Translations under genes and position numbers: made by a program
DNA from: Paraphysoderma sedebokerense
Taxonomy: Eukaryota > Blastocladiomycota > Physodermatomycetes > Physodermatales > Physodermataceae
NCBI GenBank assembly: GCA_025602915.1
Contig: JAHLJZ010000016.1
Location: forward strand, 351,394 to 415,393
DNA length: 64,000 bases
Direction: 5' to 3'
In this document: positions 10,872-24,215 of the stretch, one piece after another
Layout: every line of letters begins with the position of its first letter
Position numbering within the stretch: position 1 is the first letter of the stretch
The notes under the pieces: generated by a model
Database searches by the model: none
What the model saw: the letters and a program-made list of their open reading frames with translations, nothing else
What the model was told of the DNA's origin: nothing

Positions 10872-13800
10872 ATGTCCTCTTCTGACGTGTCAATAGACTC
10901 TCGCAATCATTCCAACGGCACCGGGATTGCTGCATCCTCGTCGGACGCTACTGGATCCATTATATCGGCTATAAGTGATAGCGACGCCATGTCCTCTGTG
11001 AGCACTGCCAATGGCAAGGGACAGTCTCAACCCGCTCCAATGGATATTTGGTGAGTGATTCGTTTCGTTCATGGTGACGGATCAGATTGAAAGAGTGAAT
11101 GCCTTCATAACAAGTCTATGTGGATACATAATTCTCTTTTGGACGTAGTTGATCTTGTCATGCTAGAGAGTAATACTTAAACCTTTTCTTGAGGTTCAAG
11201 CAGATTCTACTTCCCCTCAATTGCATTTTAACAGTTGAGCTATGTTCAATTCTAAAAGCGACCACTAGCAAATTCGTTTTTAACGTACTTTTGAATCTCT
11301 TTAACATTCGCATTCTCTTTTATTTTGTATACACAGTGAAGATTCAGAGGACGATAAGCCCCTCTCCGCATCAAAGCCTCGGGCTGCGAATAAGAGGAAC
11401 AAGTCGCAGAAAAAAGTAGCCAACGATGCGAGTGACGATGAAAATGATTCATCAAGCGACGACAATGATAATGAAGACGACGATTACGAAGATAAACCAC
11501 TCTCGTCGCGAAAGAACTCGTCTAGCAAGAAGGTCGTCGTAAAGGATGAAAGCGATTCGGACGACGAACCTCTGTCGAAGCGCAAAGTTGTGAAGGATGA
11601 AAGCGACTCGGACGATGAGCCTATATCGAAAAAGAAATCGTCTAAGAAAAAGAACTTGTCTACCGTAAAGATAACTGGAAAACGAAAAACACCAGAACCG
11701 AGTGATGCCAGTGATGAAGATGACGAGCCCTTGGTAGAGCCATTTTCTCTTTGCCAGATTACAATATAAACAAAACGAGGCGGCTCACATTTCTTTTATT
11801 TAACAAGTCAAAACGAGTCAAGACAGCGAACGGTAAATCCAAACCTAAATCGAATGGTAAAGTAAAAGATGAAGTCAAAGTCAAAGTTGAAAGCAATGGG
11901 AAGACAAAGTGTTCAGACGACGCGGCGTCAAAGAAAGCAGCCAAACGAGCAAAGAAAATCAAAGAGGAGCCGACTTCTTCTCCGGCTAAAAAAGCGGATA
12001 ACGACGAAGAGGAGGACGACGAGTTTGCATGGTGGAAAAACTATAACCCCAATGAGGACAATGGTATCAAATGGAATACTCTAGAACACAATGGCGTTTA
12101 TTTTCCCCCTCCCTACGTTCCGCACGGCATCCCGCTAAAATACGAGGGCAAAGAGATAAAGCTGGAACCGGATGCCGAAGAAATAGCTACCTTCTTCGCC
12201 GCATGTCTGGGTACTCCGCACGCCGAGAACCCTACTTTCTGTGCAAACTTCTTCAGCGATTTCTTGGAAGTTTTGGCAGAATGTAAACAGGTAACCTGAT
12301 TGTCAGTTGTTTTGTGTTGTTAGTTTATTATTCCTGATTGATGTTTGGTAGAAATATCCTATCAAAGATTTTTCCAAATGCAATTTCACTGCTATCGCGG
12401 ATCATTTGAACGTGGAAAAGGAACGCAAGAAGCAGATGACAAAAGAGGAAAAAGAAGTTTGTGTCGTCTCATTTCTCCGACCTCTTACTCGATTGTGATA
12501 CTAATTCATTGTACTTTATGTTTAATAGAAAATAAAGCAAGATAAGAAGGCAATCGATGATAAATACGGTTGGGCCCTAGTTGACGGTCGAAAAGAAAAA
12601 GTTGGCAATTTCAGAATCGAACCCCCAGGTCTGTTTAGAGGCCGTGGTGAGCATCCTAGGACAGGTCACCTTAAGGTAACTTTTTATTTTCTATTTTGTC
12701 ATCTTTGTAGCTTGCTCGATGAAGTCCTAATTTATTTCAAATAGAAACGAGTGCAACCAGAACAAGTCACAATAAACATCGGCAAAGATGCCCCTATTCC
12801 TAAACCGCCTGAAGGTCACAAGTGGAAGTCTGTGATACATGACAACACGGTTACCTGGTTGGCTACTTGGCAAGAGAATGTGAATAATAACACGAAATAT
12901 GTGTTTTTGGCAGCAAATAGTAGCTGGAAAGGTATGAGTGATTTCAAAAAGTTTGAAAAGGCGAGGGAGTTGAAGGTTTGTTCTCTCCGTTCTCTCCGTT
13001 TTCTGTCTGTTGTGTTGCGCCCGATAAGCTTATTATTCAAATTTTCGCGGTATTCTGCAGAAACACGTCCACCGTATTCGTAAGGATTACACAGAAGCGT
13101 TGACTTCTAAAGTTATGGAAGAGAGACAGCGTGCTACCGCTTTGTATCTTATTGACCGATTCGCATTAAGAGCTGGTAACGAGAAAGGAGATGACGAAGC
13201 CGACACTGTCGGTTGCTGTTCACTGCGATTTGAGCACGTTACGCTAGAGCCACCGCATAAAGTTATATTTGATTTCTTGGGTAAAGACAGTATTAGATAT
13301 TATAATGAAGTGGAGGTTGATCCTCAAGTATTTAAAAATCTGCGGCTATTCAAAAAGTCCCCGAAGGAAGAAGGTGACATGCTGTTTGACCGTTTATCGG
13401 TATGTAATGCATTAACTTTCAGTTTATAATCCATTACAATTTCTATTGTCGTTATACTTGGTACTGACACTTGTTATCTGCCCCAAATTAGACCACGACT
13501 CTGAATAAGCATCTCAACACCATCATGCCTGGGTTAACCGCAAAAGTTTTTCGCACATATAATGCGTCATTTACTTTCCAAAAGGAACTTGTAAAGACCC
13601 CGGAAGATGGGTCTGTACAAGAAAAAGTATTGGCTTATAATCGTGCAAACAGAGAGGTGGCCATCCTTTGTAACCATCAAAGGACGGTGACAAAGGGTCA
13701 TGCGGCATCAATGGCCAAGTTAGGTGATAAGGTATTTTGTGGTTTCCGTTTGATTGTTGTCTTTGTATTTGATGTAGAGCCGTTATTGACTAGTACTTCT

Positions 13801-14524
13801 GTGACAATATGAAATAGATTCGAGCAGTCAAATACCAAAAACGTCAGGTACGGGAGCAAATTCTGGATGCCGAACCAAAGCTGGCCAAGAAACGACCAGA
13901 GCTAGTGGAAGAGGAATCTGATTTGGACGACGATTGGGTCAAAGAGTATCTAGTACTTTGTGAACAGAAAGAGGAAGAAAAGCGGAAAAAGCAACTAGAA
14001 AAGCTGAATGAGAAGCGAAAAGAAGAAGGTTTGAAAGAGTTGAAAGAGTTACCCGAAAAAGACAGAGAGAAAGTGAAGAAGGAGAAGCCGCTGGAGAAAT
14101 TGGAAGCTGAATTGGAAAAATTGGACGGAAGGATTAAAGCACTGAAGACTCAGCTGATTGATAAGGTTTCTATTTTAATTTCACTCATTTGTCTGCAGAG
14201 ACCTCGTCGTCAATTCTCTGGGTGACTGACACTGTCGGTTCTTTTGGTTGAATTGAACCATTAGGATGAGAACAAAACGACTGCACTGGGAACATCTAAA
14301 ATCAATTATATCGATCCCCGAATTACGGCAGCATGGTGTAAAAAATATGAAGTTCCTGTTGAAAAAATGTTTACCAAGACATTGAGAGAAAAGTTTAAAT
14401 GGGCTATGGACGTCGAAGCTGAATGGGTTCGTTATTGATTTATTGTTTTTACTTTGAGGTGGATGAGTTACCGATTGAATGTTTTATTAACATATATTTG
14501 CTTTTGATTCATTAGGAATTTTAA
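10872..14524 (+). CDS. TOP1: DNA topoisomerase I (type IB)
   Basis: About eleven exons encode roughly 880 residues. The N-terminal third is a charged nuclear region with repeated [10 protein letters not shown] blocks and Lys/Arg clusters. The core starts at [24 protein letters not shown]. Catalytic features are LRAGNEK (active-site Arg), [11 protein letters not shown], and the C-terminal SKINYIDPR holding the nucleophilic Tyr that bonds the DNA 3' end. A Lys/Glu-rich coiled-coil linker ([19 protein letters not shown]) separates core and tail. The last exon is tiny: after EAEW an intron leads to EF and TAA. The start is the ATG at 10872, the first in the frame. It relaxes supercoils in replication and transcription. 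Confidence 0.96.
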
Positions 14525-15230
14525 GAAACTGCGGTAGAGCGAAGGCAGCGTAAACAATATAGAGTTGAGCAGTGTGTAGTTGATGCGTGAAGGCGGTATG
14601 ACGAACCCAAGATACCAATTGAAAAATCCATAGTATTTGTTCGAATTACTTTACTTTCGGTTGTTTTTGTAGATAGATAAGAGAGAGTATCTAGTCAATT
14701 TATATATTTGTTTTCCCGTTGTTGGAAGATTGATATTGCCTTTACGCGAGGAAATAAATCTCATTTGATTTGTGTGTAACTGAATTGAGAATCAAAAGCT
14801 TTTGCAGGAAGAATGAAATTTCTTGAGATGAATTTCACGGTTGTGAATTGGGTGAACGATTGCGCTTGATTTTTATTTCATTAGAATTTGGTGACGGCGC
14901 AACATGGCAATCTAGTCATTCTTGAATCAATATACGATACTGTAGAATATCAACTGTATGTTGCTATATATATGCTAAGCATGTCTAAGCTTTTTGATTC
15001 TTTCCCACGACCGCGTTCCATTCCTCATTCTTGGCACACAATGATGCGAGTTTTGCAATGCTCAAAGTTTGAATGCCATTCCCTTTCTGTATTTGTTTAC
15101 GTGTCAATCTTTGAATCCAAACATCTGTAAGAACTATTCGGATACATTTGCAATATTTCCCATTTATCTCATGAAATACCGGCAAAGTTGTTTGTATTAT
15201 CCTCGCCATCCGGTACCACGAGCAGACTAG
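14525..15230. other. intergenic between TOP1 and DOT1
   Basis: AT-rich, non-coding by inspection. An 80-codon frame at 14888 has no domain. It probably carries the TOP1 3' end and the DOT1 promoter. Confidence 0.45.
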
Positions 15231-18000
15231 ATGTCTACACCGATAAAGAACTCAAACCGACAGACAACAGCATCTGTAACTGAACAATCTGAATCCGTCT
15301 CTGAAACTATACATAAATCGTCACCTAGAAAACACCATCATCGTATTTATTCCGGTTCAAGTGAGAGTTTAACAAAAGGTAGTGAAAAGGGAGTACAGAA
15401 AAGGATCGGAGAAGAAGAAAAGGAATCAAAGAGGGTTAAACGAGAACAAGAGGAAGACGAAGAAGATCCGTTCGCATTCTATTTAAATCCAACTTTAGCG
15501 GTGAATAAAGAAAGTAGAAGCAAGAGTAACGATAAAGTGAATTCGTCTGTACAAGAACAACAGCAACAACAACAGTCTCATACTCGTAATCATTCGAATA
15601 CAACGTTGAAATCAAAACCGTCGGCCTCGCATTTGCATTCATCACCTGAAAGTACCAATCAATCAAAATCATCCCCACTTTCATCTCCTCCTACTATGTC
15701 TTCTAATTCCGTTTCAACAAATCCGTCACCAAAAGGGAAAAGATCACGACCCAATGAAGAGTCAAATTCTGAAATAGTGGGTACCGTGGAGCTCGGCACT
15801 GGGATTCCGAAAAAACTTAAGACGGAAGGCCAAGTTGATACATTGAGTGACCGCTCACAGAGTGTAGTAAAGTCTAAGCCCGCTACTGATGCAACGAAGA
15901 AACCCGTGGAAAGAGAAGAAAGGTTATTAGTCCGACAAGATACCCAGTCATCTATTACTTCTGCGCAGTCGTTGTCGTCTATGCAATTTGATGACACAAC
16001 ATCCCAGATGTCGGGTACGAGCTCCATGATTGATTTAGATGTTGTCTCGGTGTCAGAGAGTGTGACGGAGGAAGGAAAAAGTGTGGATGGACAAAAGAAA
16101 AAGAAAAGTAGTAATAGCGGTAAAGATGAAAAACATCACGACAAAGAGAGGCGAAAAGATAACGCTAACAAAGATGGAATAACACATTCGGAGCATATCG
16201 TCAGACAAACAAAGAAAGCGTATGGGAAATGTATAATCTGGATGCCCTTTTGTCGCTCCATTCTTCTTCCAATGGTATTAACAGAGTTTCTTTCTAGATT
16301 TTATTTTCAAATCTTCCAAGGGGAAAGACTCGGAATCCGACGGGACAGAATCTATGAGTTCTTCTGTTAGTTCATTGACTGGAAAACAGTCTATGGACAG
16401 TAAACTGAGTCGAACGGACGAAGTAAAAGAATCCGAAGAAAGTGAACCGACGACGGTTGACATAGTTTATGCTTTCAAGCAGTCCCGGGAACGGTAATTC
16501 TCTTATTTGATTTTAGGGGGATAGAAGCTTGTGTTGTTAGTGACACTGGATTGTATTCTTTTCACTTTATAGGTTTTCATTGTTACGACCCAAGTCACTT
16601 ATTGACACATCATTGTCAAAATTATCGACAAGCATGACATCCAGTGTTAGCTCCAGTTCTGCCACCATTACATCCAAATTATCAACCTCTACATCCTCAA
16701 CCACATCCGAATACGATCCGATTCAAGACCTGATATCTACCATCCACCATTTAATCAATCATACACTGCTATTGTACCCATCCGAAATTCAATCCATGTT
16801 TGGCGATAACACGACAGGTTTAATCCGAAGAATCATAAAATCAAGGAATCGAAGGAACGGGACCGAATTCGTGAAAGCGATTAAAGAGTTTAACGAGTTG
16901 TACAGAAATTGCAAGAAAGCTGGTAACGTGGTTGGGTGGGCCAGAAAGAGAATAGAGAATGAAGCGGACGGAGAACGCAAAAAATTTATGAGGAAGAAGT
17001 GTGCAGAGACGCCAAAGTTTGAGTTGATTCAACATGTGCTTTGGCAGAGTTATACTAGAGTTGTTGCGTCACATGCAGACGCTTTGAAGAATTATAAAGG
17101 TAGGTTGTGGGCTTGTCAGGTCTTTAGTGGTGCATACTCACCTTTTTCTTAATTGTTGTCGACGGTCGCAGCATTTTCAAATGAGGTGTATGGCGAAGTC
17201 AATCCGATTTTTGTTAAAGAGTTGGTAGAGAAGACTGGTATAACGAGAGACAGTGTATTTGTTGATCTCGGCAGGTACTGTAGTTGTCTGTCTTTCACCT
17301 GGTTGCCATTCTATTGTATGGAAGCGGCGAGGAGAGAGCATAGAGTAAAACTAACTGTGCTTTTATGTATTCTGGACCATTTCTCAACAGTGGTATTGGC
17401 AATGTGGTACTGCAAGTTGCGGCACAGACTGGGTGTGAGGCTCATGGGATTGAGATTATGGAGAAACCTGCTCAGTTGGGCATTCAGCAGCAAAAGGAAT
17501 TTGAAGCTCGAATGAAGTAAGTTGACGATTTTTTCCACCGCGTACGTTTTAAAAGGCTACATGATATTGACCTTGGGATTCATTCTTGTAGATTCTTCAA
17601 CAAGCCTTTCGGTAAGATACATTTGTATCAAGGTGACATGACTCAGTCTGGTGCGATAGACCGAGTGCTGTCTCGTTGTGATGTCATTTTTGTAAACAAC
17701 TATGTCTTTTCACCGACATTGAATCAACAGTTATTGCATAAATTTTTGGATCTAAAAGAGGGATCGAAGATCGTATCTTTAAAGAGTTTTGTACCAGTGG
17801 ATCATAAGATAACGATCAGGAATGTAGACGCGGTAGAAAATATACTGGTTGTGAAGGAAGAAATGTATTATGAGGAATGGGTGAGTTGGTCTGCGGAAGG
17901 TGGGAAATGGTATATTCATACTGTGGATCGGAGTCGGTTGAAAGCTTTTCTGGAAGAGATGAGCGGCAGCGGAGGGAGGAGTAGTCGGCGGGGCGGTTAA
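15231..18000 (+). CDS. DOT1: histone H3 lysine-79 methyltransferase
   Basis: About six exons. The N-terminal half is low complexity (Ser-, Gln- and Lys-rich, with SSPLSSPP and KKKKSS runs) and probably binds DNA or nucleosomes. The catalytic part begins near DLISTIHHLINHTLLLYP and continues to NEVYGEVNPIFVKELVEKTG. The SAM-binding loop is VFVDLGSGIGNVVLQVAAQ, created by splicing at 17275/17391. It is followed by EIMEKPAQLG, the NNYVFSP motif and SLKSFVPVDHKI. This order is diagnostic for DOT1 (non-SET) H3K79 methylases. The C-terminus ends in a basic Gly-rich tail (GSGGRSSRRGG). The start is an ATG shortly after an AT-rich region. Role: chromatin methylation in transcription and silencing control. 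Confidence 0.95.
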
Positions 18001-18839
18001 AGGAACCTGGTGATGACGCAGATCTAGTTTTGAAGAATGAATTGTACATATTTATAATCCAATACCTGCATCAATTTGCTGACAAAATTGCTAATTGACG
18101 GAAACAAGATTTAAACTATTAATTGTGCGCATCGGATTTGAGGCTTGCGGGTGTGTCTCGCGGAATGTAATGCGCGGACAAAGGGAAAATTCAGAGGGAG
18201 GGAATGAAGGGGAAATAGCAGGAAGCGGACATTAGATTATTGCAGATTATTGGATTTATTCCCAAAATATTTATATTACTGTGTGCCAAAAGACAAACCG
18301 CCCATTCAACAGGTTTGTTCTCATTTCATTGCGTTTATTTTTGAGAATTTAAATTTAATTTTGGCATTACTAACCTTCCTCGTTCGCATTCATTATTTTG
18401 ACTCTTTCATCTGTCTTGCATCGTCCGTGGGGGATTACTTTGCAACTGCAACAACATTATTACCGCCGTCGTTATTGTCGTTTATCATTCACCTTTCTTA
18501 TTGTACATCTATTTCATAATTAGAAGTGTCGCTTAACCAATTACTAGAACAACACCATTTCGCAGACACCGTACTAGAACCAATTCTCGGAAAAGAACCA
18601 GACTTATCTAAACAATTACCTTTCATTGCTTTCTCCGAATGTATATCTAATCCCCTCAATTAGTGTCTCACAACTTTCACATATTCCTTGAATTTGTATT
18701 TATCCAAAGCCGTATTGCCCGCAGACATCTCCATTCAACATTCGGCTTTGGAAGTTAACCTTAAACGACGGATAAATAGATAAAGTAATTTACAGTTTAA
18801 CCGAAACAATTCACTCTACAATCTATCGTCGATACGAAA
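18001..18839. other. intergenic with possible gene remnant
   Basis: Two protein-like stretches occur: about 18253-18312 (DLFPKYLYYCVPKDKPPIQQ) and 18526-18663 (EVSLNQLLEQHHFADTVLEP, continuing to a stop). A GT/AG pair lies between them, but the joined frames do not match and no ATG precedes them. They may be a decayed gene or a mis-seen exon pair. I recognise no family. Confidence 0.3.
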
Positions 18840-21800
18840 ATGTCGCAGTCGTCTTCTTCCTCAATATCATCTTCGAATACTCACAACTCATTTACATCTT
18901 CCCGCCGCAACTCCATTAACGGTCCCCCACTACGACGTCCCTCTCTAACCTCTGTTGCCAACTCCTCACAATACCTCACCCATTCCACTCACCGCAGAGG
19001 TTCAATGTCATATGGAACAGGGGGAATAACGACACCGTCGGCACAGCGACAATTAAATAACGAATCGCCAACTAACTCTTCCTCTATATCGTCGTCACTG
19101 GCCCCTTCAGTTTCCTCAATTTCGTCCGGTATGGGGACTAGTAGAAGAAATAGTATTACTTCAATGTTATCCGGTTCGAATAGTGGTGTGGATTTTAAAG
19201 ATATTAGTCCAACAGATCCGATATTTCACAAGTATTTCGCTTCAAAGTTGAGCATTACTGCTGGTGAAATAAAAGTGTTGTTGGTGGACGACGACTTAAA
19301 GGATAGAGCTCTTATGACTAATCAATTGACAAAGTCTGGGTACCCTGGTAAGTGCTTGTCATAATTGTTTTTTCTGTGGACAGGAGATTATCTCGTCTCG
19401 TCTACACCATTTCCTGAATGTGGCTTCCTTTTGCCTCGTTCATACTTTTCATGGCCTGACTCTACCTCGATATGTTTCTAAACGACATATTTATTTCAGT
19501 CGAAACTGCCAATAACGGAATACAGGCGCTTCAGATATTACAAAATTCAATGATCACAGCTCCCTTGAACCCTGTAACACCATTCAACGCCCCTGTCGTA
19601 TCCCCATTCTCTCGAACCGAAAGCGGCACAAATATACCCTCGCCCTCTCTCAACTCATCATCTGCACAATCTAATATACCCCCAATTACACCATCATCTG
19701 CCTCACCTAACCCGTCTCCATCTCAATCATATTCTCATTCACCATCGCAACCTCATACTTCACAACTCCCTTCACCTTTATCCCGAATGTCCACTGATTC
19801 TTCCATAAATTCCGATGCGTCCATGTCATCCCATATAGGCACTGAAGGAAATTTTACTCTAACTAGCGAATTCAGTATCGTGATAACAGATATTTCTATG
19901 CCTGGACAGAATGCTGATGGAATAGAACTATTGAAACGGATAAGGGCTGACGAAAAGTTGATGCATTTGCCCGTGATAGGTTTGTTTTCTTTTTCATTTG
20001 GCTTTATTTGCCAACTTTATGTATGTGTGTTGATCTAGTTCTCGTCAATTGTAGTGATGGCCTCCCCGGATGAAATGGAATTAGTGTATTCATGTTTAAG
20101 AGCCGGTGCAGATGATTATTTAATAAAACCTATTCGGACTGACGCTATTAGAGGTGTGTGGCGAAGTGTATGGAGAAAGCGAAAAGAGAAAAAAGTAAGA
20201 TTTGTACTTTCTTCCTGTAGAGCGAATCGTAGGCATTCATACTGACTCGATTGAACAGGTATTTCAGCTCCTCGAGGAAGAACGTGCCAAACGACGCACA
20301 CTTGAAGTGACAGTTGACCGGTTACAAGATCAAGTCTCTGCTGCGATTGACACACCGTTGAATTTAATCACTAAAACCGTTGGAACGTTATTACAAAGTG
20401 AAGGAATGAGTGAAGAGTCTAAATTGGCGTTGGGTAGTATATTGCACAGTTTGAAAAGTAGTAATCTCTATCGACCTGCTTTTGAAAAGCTGTTGGTGAA
20501 CGAGACACTGGTGAGTGTTGTATTTCGGTAGATTTGACAAAACAAGTTTTTGCTGATATTTTTTTAATTTCAGGATGCCGAAACAAAAGCTTGGCTCGCT
20601 TCAGAAGTTCTGCGGGAAAGCAATACCGATAATTTCTCATTGCCAGAACAAATCCGTTTGCGCAAACTTTCTAATTCTAGTAAGGAAAATCGACTCGCTC
20701 AGAGTACTATTAAATCAAGTAAACATTTGTCAGCTTATCCCTATCGACGGACTTCATCCTTAGAAGGTCTAAAGACTTCCTCTGCCCAACCGTGGTCGAA
20801 ATCAGATGCGGCCAAAGAGTTGAAAAATCAAGAAAATAGAAGGTCGAGCCGTGAAACAAACTTGGATTCTGTCGGTATACCAGATGTGGTTATTAACCGA
20901 TCACTTAATGTAAGTAATGGCATAAGCGAACCGCACTTGCCGATATCGGATGATCTAAATTCAAAAGAACGAGGAAATTCGAAATCAACGTCGAACCTAT
21001 TACCAGCTCCGCTAGGTCCTCATCGACGGCCATCTGTTGGAACGTTGGGAGGAAAGGTGGTATCGATCTCATCGTCTTCGGTTTTACAACCAACGACGTC
21101 AGAGTTATCGACGGTTTCATTGGATTCAGGGCTACAGACGATAGATTCTGCTACATTGAATGGTATTCAAGACCCCAAGACAGCGCCGTCTATCAATATG
21201 AATTTTAGGAAATTATCACCCATTGCTACCGCTAATAATTCTCCCACTGATTCACTGCAATTTGACCTTCAACAACCCTCCATCGAACCCGCGTCTTTGA
21301 AACTTCCGACCTTCCCATCAGCATCTCAAAGCGCCATTATCGAAGACAAAACAGAAGGAGAAGATGAAATACCTCCCGACACTGACAATGAAACTCAGCC
21401 TGCCACGTCTTCGCCCGATTCAGATCAACCCAGTTCAATCATTTACTTGCCGCCTCAAATTCCGGATATCTCGCATCTAGAATTGCTTCATTCTTGGTCG
21501 TTCGATGTGTGGAATTACACTCATGGAGAGTTGATGCTGTTTTTGGTGGACATGTTTGCCGCAATGGGCGCACTGGATACGTGTATGGTTCATCCGGAAA
21601 ATTTTCTGGATTTCTTGGGAGATGTGGAAAAACTTTACAGTGTTCATGGGAATGCTTACCATAATTTTAGACACGCCTTTGTAAGTTTCTGTTTCGCAAT
21701 AGTCCTTCTCATGATCTCTTTCATTGACTGTTCTGCTGTCGAATAATTTAGGATGTGACTCAAGCTGGATATTTATTTCTACGAAACTGCTGTGACGTTA

Positions 21801-22806
21801 ATTCATTACCATCAACTTCACTCGCACCGACACCACCGCCCAATACTCCCATCACGCCCACATTAGCCGATTCAAATCTATCATACCACCGACCCAATGT
21901 TATATTCACCCCGAATGAACAGTTAGCTTTCCTACTTGCCTGCACATGCCACGATCTCGGACACGACGGTCGCACCAATAACTTCCACATACAGACATCT
22001 TCCCCCCTTGCCCTACTTTACAATGATCAATCCCCTCTCGAGAATTACCATTGTCATCAGACGTTTTTACTGTTAAACAAACACAACATATTTATCAATT
22101 TACCAAAAAGTCAACAAATGGAAATTAGAAATTTAATTATTAGGTGTATTCTTGCAACGGATCTGGTTAAACACGTAGAAGTTTTGGCTAGGTTTAATGA
22201 AATTACGGGGTTAAATGGATGCGAATGGAAGGTAGAGGATAAAGAACATAGAGCTAGGTGTATGGAAATGTTGATGAAATGTGCCGATGTTAGTAATGTC
22301 ATACGACCTCTGCATTTGGCTAAAGGTAACGTTTTCATTCACAGTTGAGCTGTTTCGTTTCCTCAAACATTGGCTAATATTTTCTTTCGTTAATGTTAAT
22401 TCCAATAGGCTGGTCGGATTGTATACAAGAAGAAATGTTCAACCAAGGAGATACCGAACGATCATTAAAACTGTCTATTTCGCCTTTCATGGATCGCACG
22501 AATCCATCACAGGCGAGGTTAGGTCTGAGTTTCAACGATTATATGTGTACCCCATTATTCAAGACGATCGCAAAAGTGTTGCCGAAAATGGAAGACTTTG
22601 TGGGACCGTTAAGAGGAACGAGGGAGTATTGGATGGGAATTCTGAGTTCACAGGAGAAAGAAAAGGAAAGAGAAAAAGAAAATGGAGTTAAAACCGTGGA
22701 GGATGCAAAGAAAGATGACAGTTCAACTGGATCTGGTAACGAGAATGAAAATCAGACGGTAAAAGTGAATGTTGTTGTGGGACAAGAAGAACCAGAGGAA
22801 CGGTAG
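18840..22806 (+). CDS. response-regulator receiver fused to cyclic-nucleotide phosphodiesterase (RegA-like)
   Basis: Seven or more exons, about 1,150 residues. After a Ser-rich N-terminus comes a receiver domain: KVLLVDDDLKDRALM (acidic pocket), then a Ser/Pro-rich insertion of about 110 residues, then FSIVITDISMP with the phospho-acceptor Asp, then DDYLIKPI with the conserved Lys. A coiled coil (LLEEERAKRRTLEVTVDRLQ) and a long disordered linker follow. The C-terminal class I PDE domain has YHNFRHAFDVTQ, CHDLGHDGRTN, ENYHCHQTF and KCADVSN, the metal-binding His/Asp set. Receiver-PDE fusion is the layout of Dictyostelium RegA, where phosphorelay controls cAMP hydrolysis. By analogy, a histidine kinase/HPt pathway may control this enzyme. 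Substrate (cAMP or cGMP) is not readable here. The stop is TAG at 22804. Confidence 0.92.
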
Positions 22807-23438
22807 ACATTTCCTGATCTGTTTCTTATTCCTGTGGATTACACTTTTGATAATCAGCTTCAAAACAATGGAGACTTGCGAGGTTAAATGGCAGCAATGA
22901 ATGAAACACTCGATCAAGCAATTGTATTTCAATTTTCAATTATTTTTCAAAAGGATGTAATATAGAGCCGATTTTTCTTTGTTATCTTGTAATTCTTCCC
23001 TTTCCGTTCTTTGCTTCCACCTTTCAGTTGAAGCTAATGTCAACTTTGGTTGGATTGGATTTTAATTTAAACCCGTGTACAAAAGAATAAATAGCCTTTG
23101 ATACAAAATCAAACAATGAACATGGATTTCATTCAGTAAAACCATTTTTACACTCAAACCTTTCGAAACAGGACCAACCCATGTTTTATGCTTTGTCTCT
23201 TGGAAAGAGGGGTTTTGTGTAAAAAAAATCTGTTTATTGTAATCTTTCTCTTTCCGGTCCAGACTACCTCTCCCTTCTCTAGTTACCGATTCCCTTCCTT
23301 CTCTTGTATAATCTATTATCATCAGCTATCTCTGAACCGGACTCGACTCACTAAATAGTAGTTTTGACGAAACATTTATATCAGAATATAATTTTATTAA
23401 TGTACGGATTAGTCTTGTAAACTGTTTGTGCAAGCAGA
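22807..23438. other. convergent intergenic region
   Basis: 3' regions of the PDE gene and of the GMF gene on the other strand. AT-rich, no gene seen. Confidence 0.45.
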
Positions 23439-24215
23439 TTACTGTCTTTTTCCATTCAACCTATCAATCAACCATTGTTCTGTCAATTCTGCCGGGTTTC
23501 GGATTTCGTAAACCTAAAAATTCAACAAATGACATCAGTAAGATAACCTGTACAAAACGGCGCTGGAGGGGGCGAGAATCGGAAAGAGGGGCACCTTTGA
23601 ATTTAGGTCAACGGCTTGTTGTAGTTGCAGTTTTGCGGAGGCATAAAGCATATGTTGTTCGGGCTTTGTGCTATTAAACGAATAACAAAGTGAACAAAGA
23701 TGTCAGCATATATTCGTATCTTTGGAACACTCCCCACACAGTCAGAGAAAGAAACCAAAATAAGAAACCTTAATGGACTCCAATACAAAAACACAAGAGG
23801 ATAACTTTTCCTTCCATCATTGTGAGTCCATTCGTAACTGATGATGACGTATCTCGGTATGTTTTCGGGTAACTCTTCTACTATTTCATCAATAGTGGTT
23901 TTGGGTAGTTCCTGGTCAACGGAGATTAAAAGATTGTTGCGATCAATTTTGACTGTTGTTCGTTTTCGCATATTTTTTGTTTCGCGATACGAGTAATGAG
24001 TGAATACAGAAATTTTGCATGGAAAGAAGAACGAGATCAGCACATTGTAATATCTAAGTTTATAAACGAAGAATAAACAAGAGAGATATAATGAAATTGA
24101 ACAACAAACTTATCACCGCTCTTGTATCTTTAGATTTCGCGAACCTAAAATCTTTCAGCGTTTGAATTAAACCTTCATCAATGTCACAAGTTTTTGAAGT
24201 CTTTGAAGTTTCCAT
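23439..24215 (-). CDS. glia maturation factor (ADF-H family, Arp2/3 debranching)
   Basis: Four exons (24215-24110, 23952-23769, 23670-23595, 23513-23439) give exactly 147 codons including stop, 146 residues, the usual GMF size. Key blocks are CDIDEGLIQTLKDFRFAKSK, IIKIDRNNLLISVDQELP, EELPENIPRYVIISYEWTH, DGRKSYPLVFLYWSP, TKPEQQHMLYASAKLQLQQA and VYEIRNPAELTEQWLIDRL. They match GMF rather than cofilin, especially KPEQQ-MLYAS and the C-terminal LTEQWL. GMF binds Arp2/3 and removes actin branches. The true reading frame only appears after splicing; the unspliced frame misreads the C-terminal half. Confidence 0.93.
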
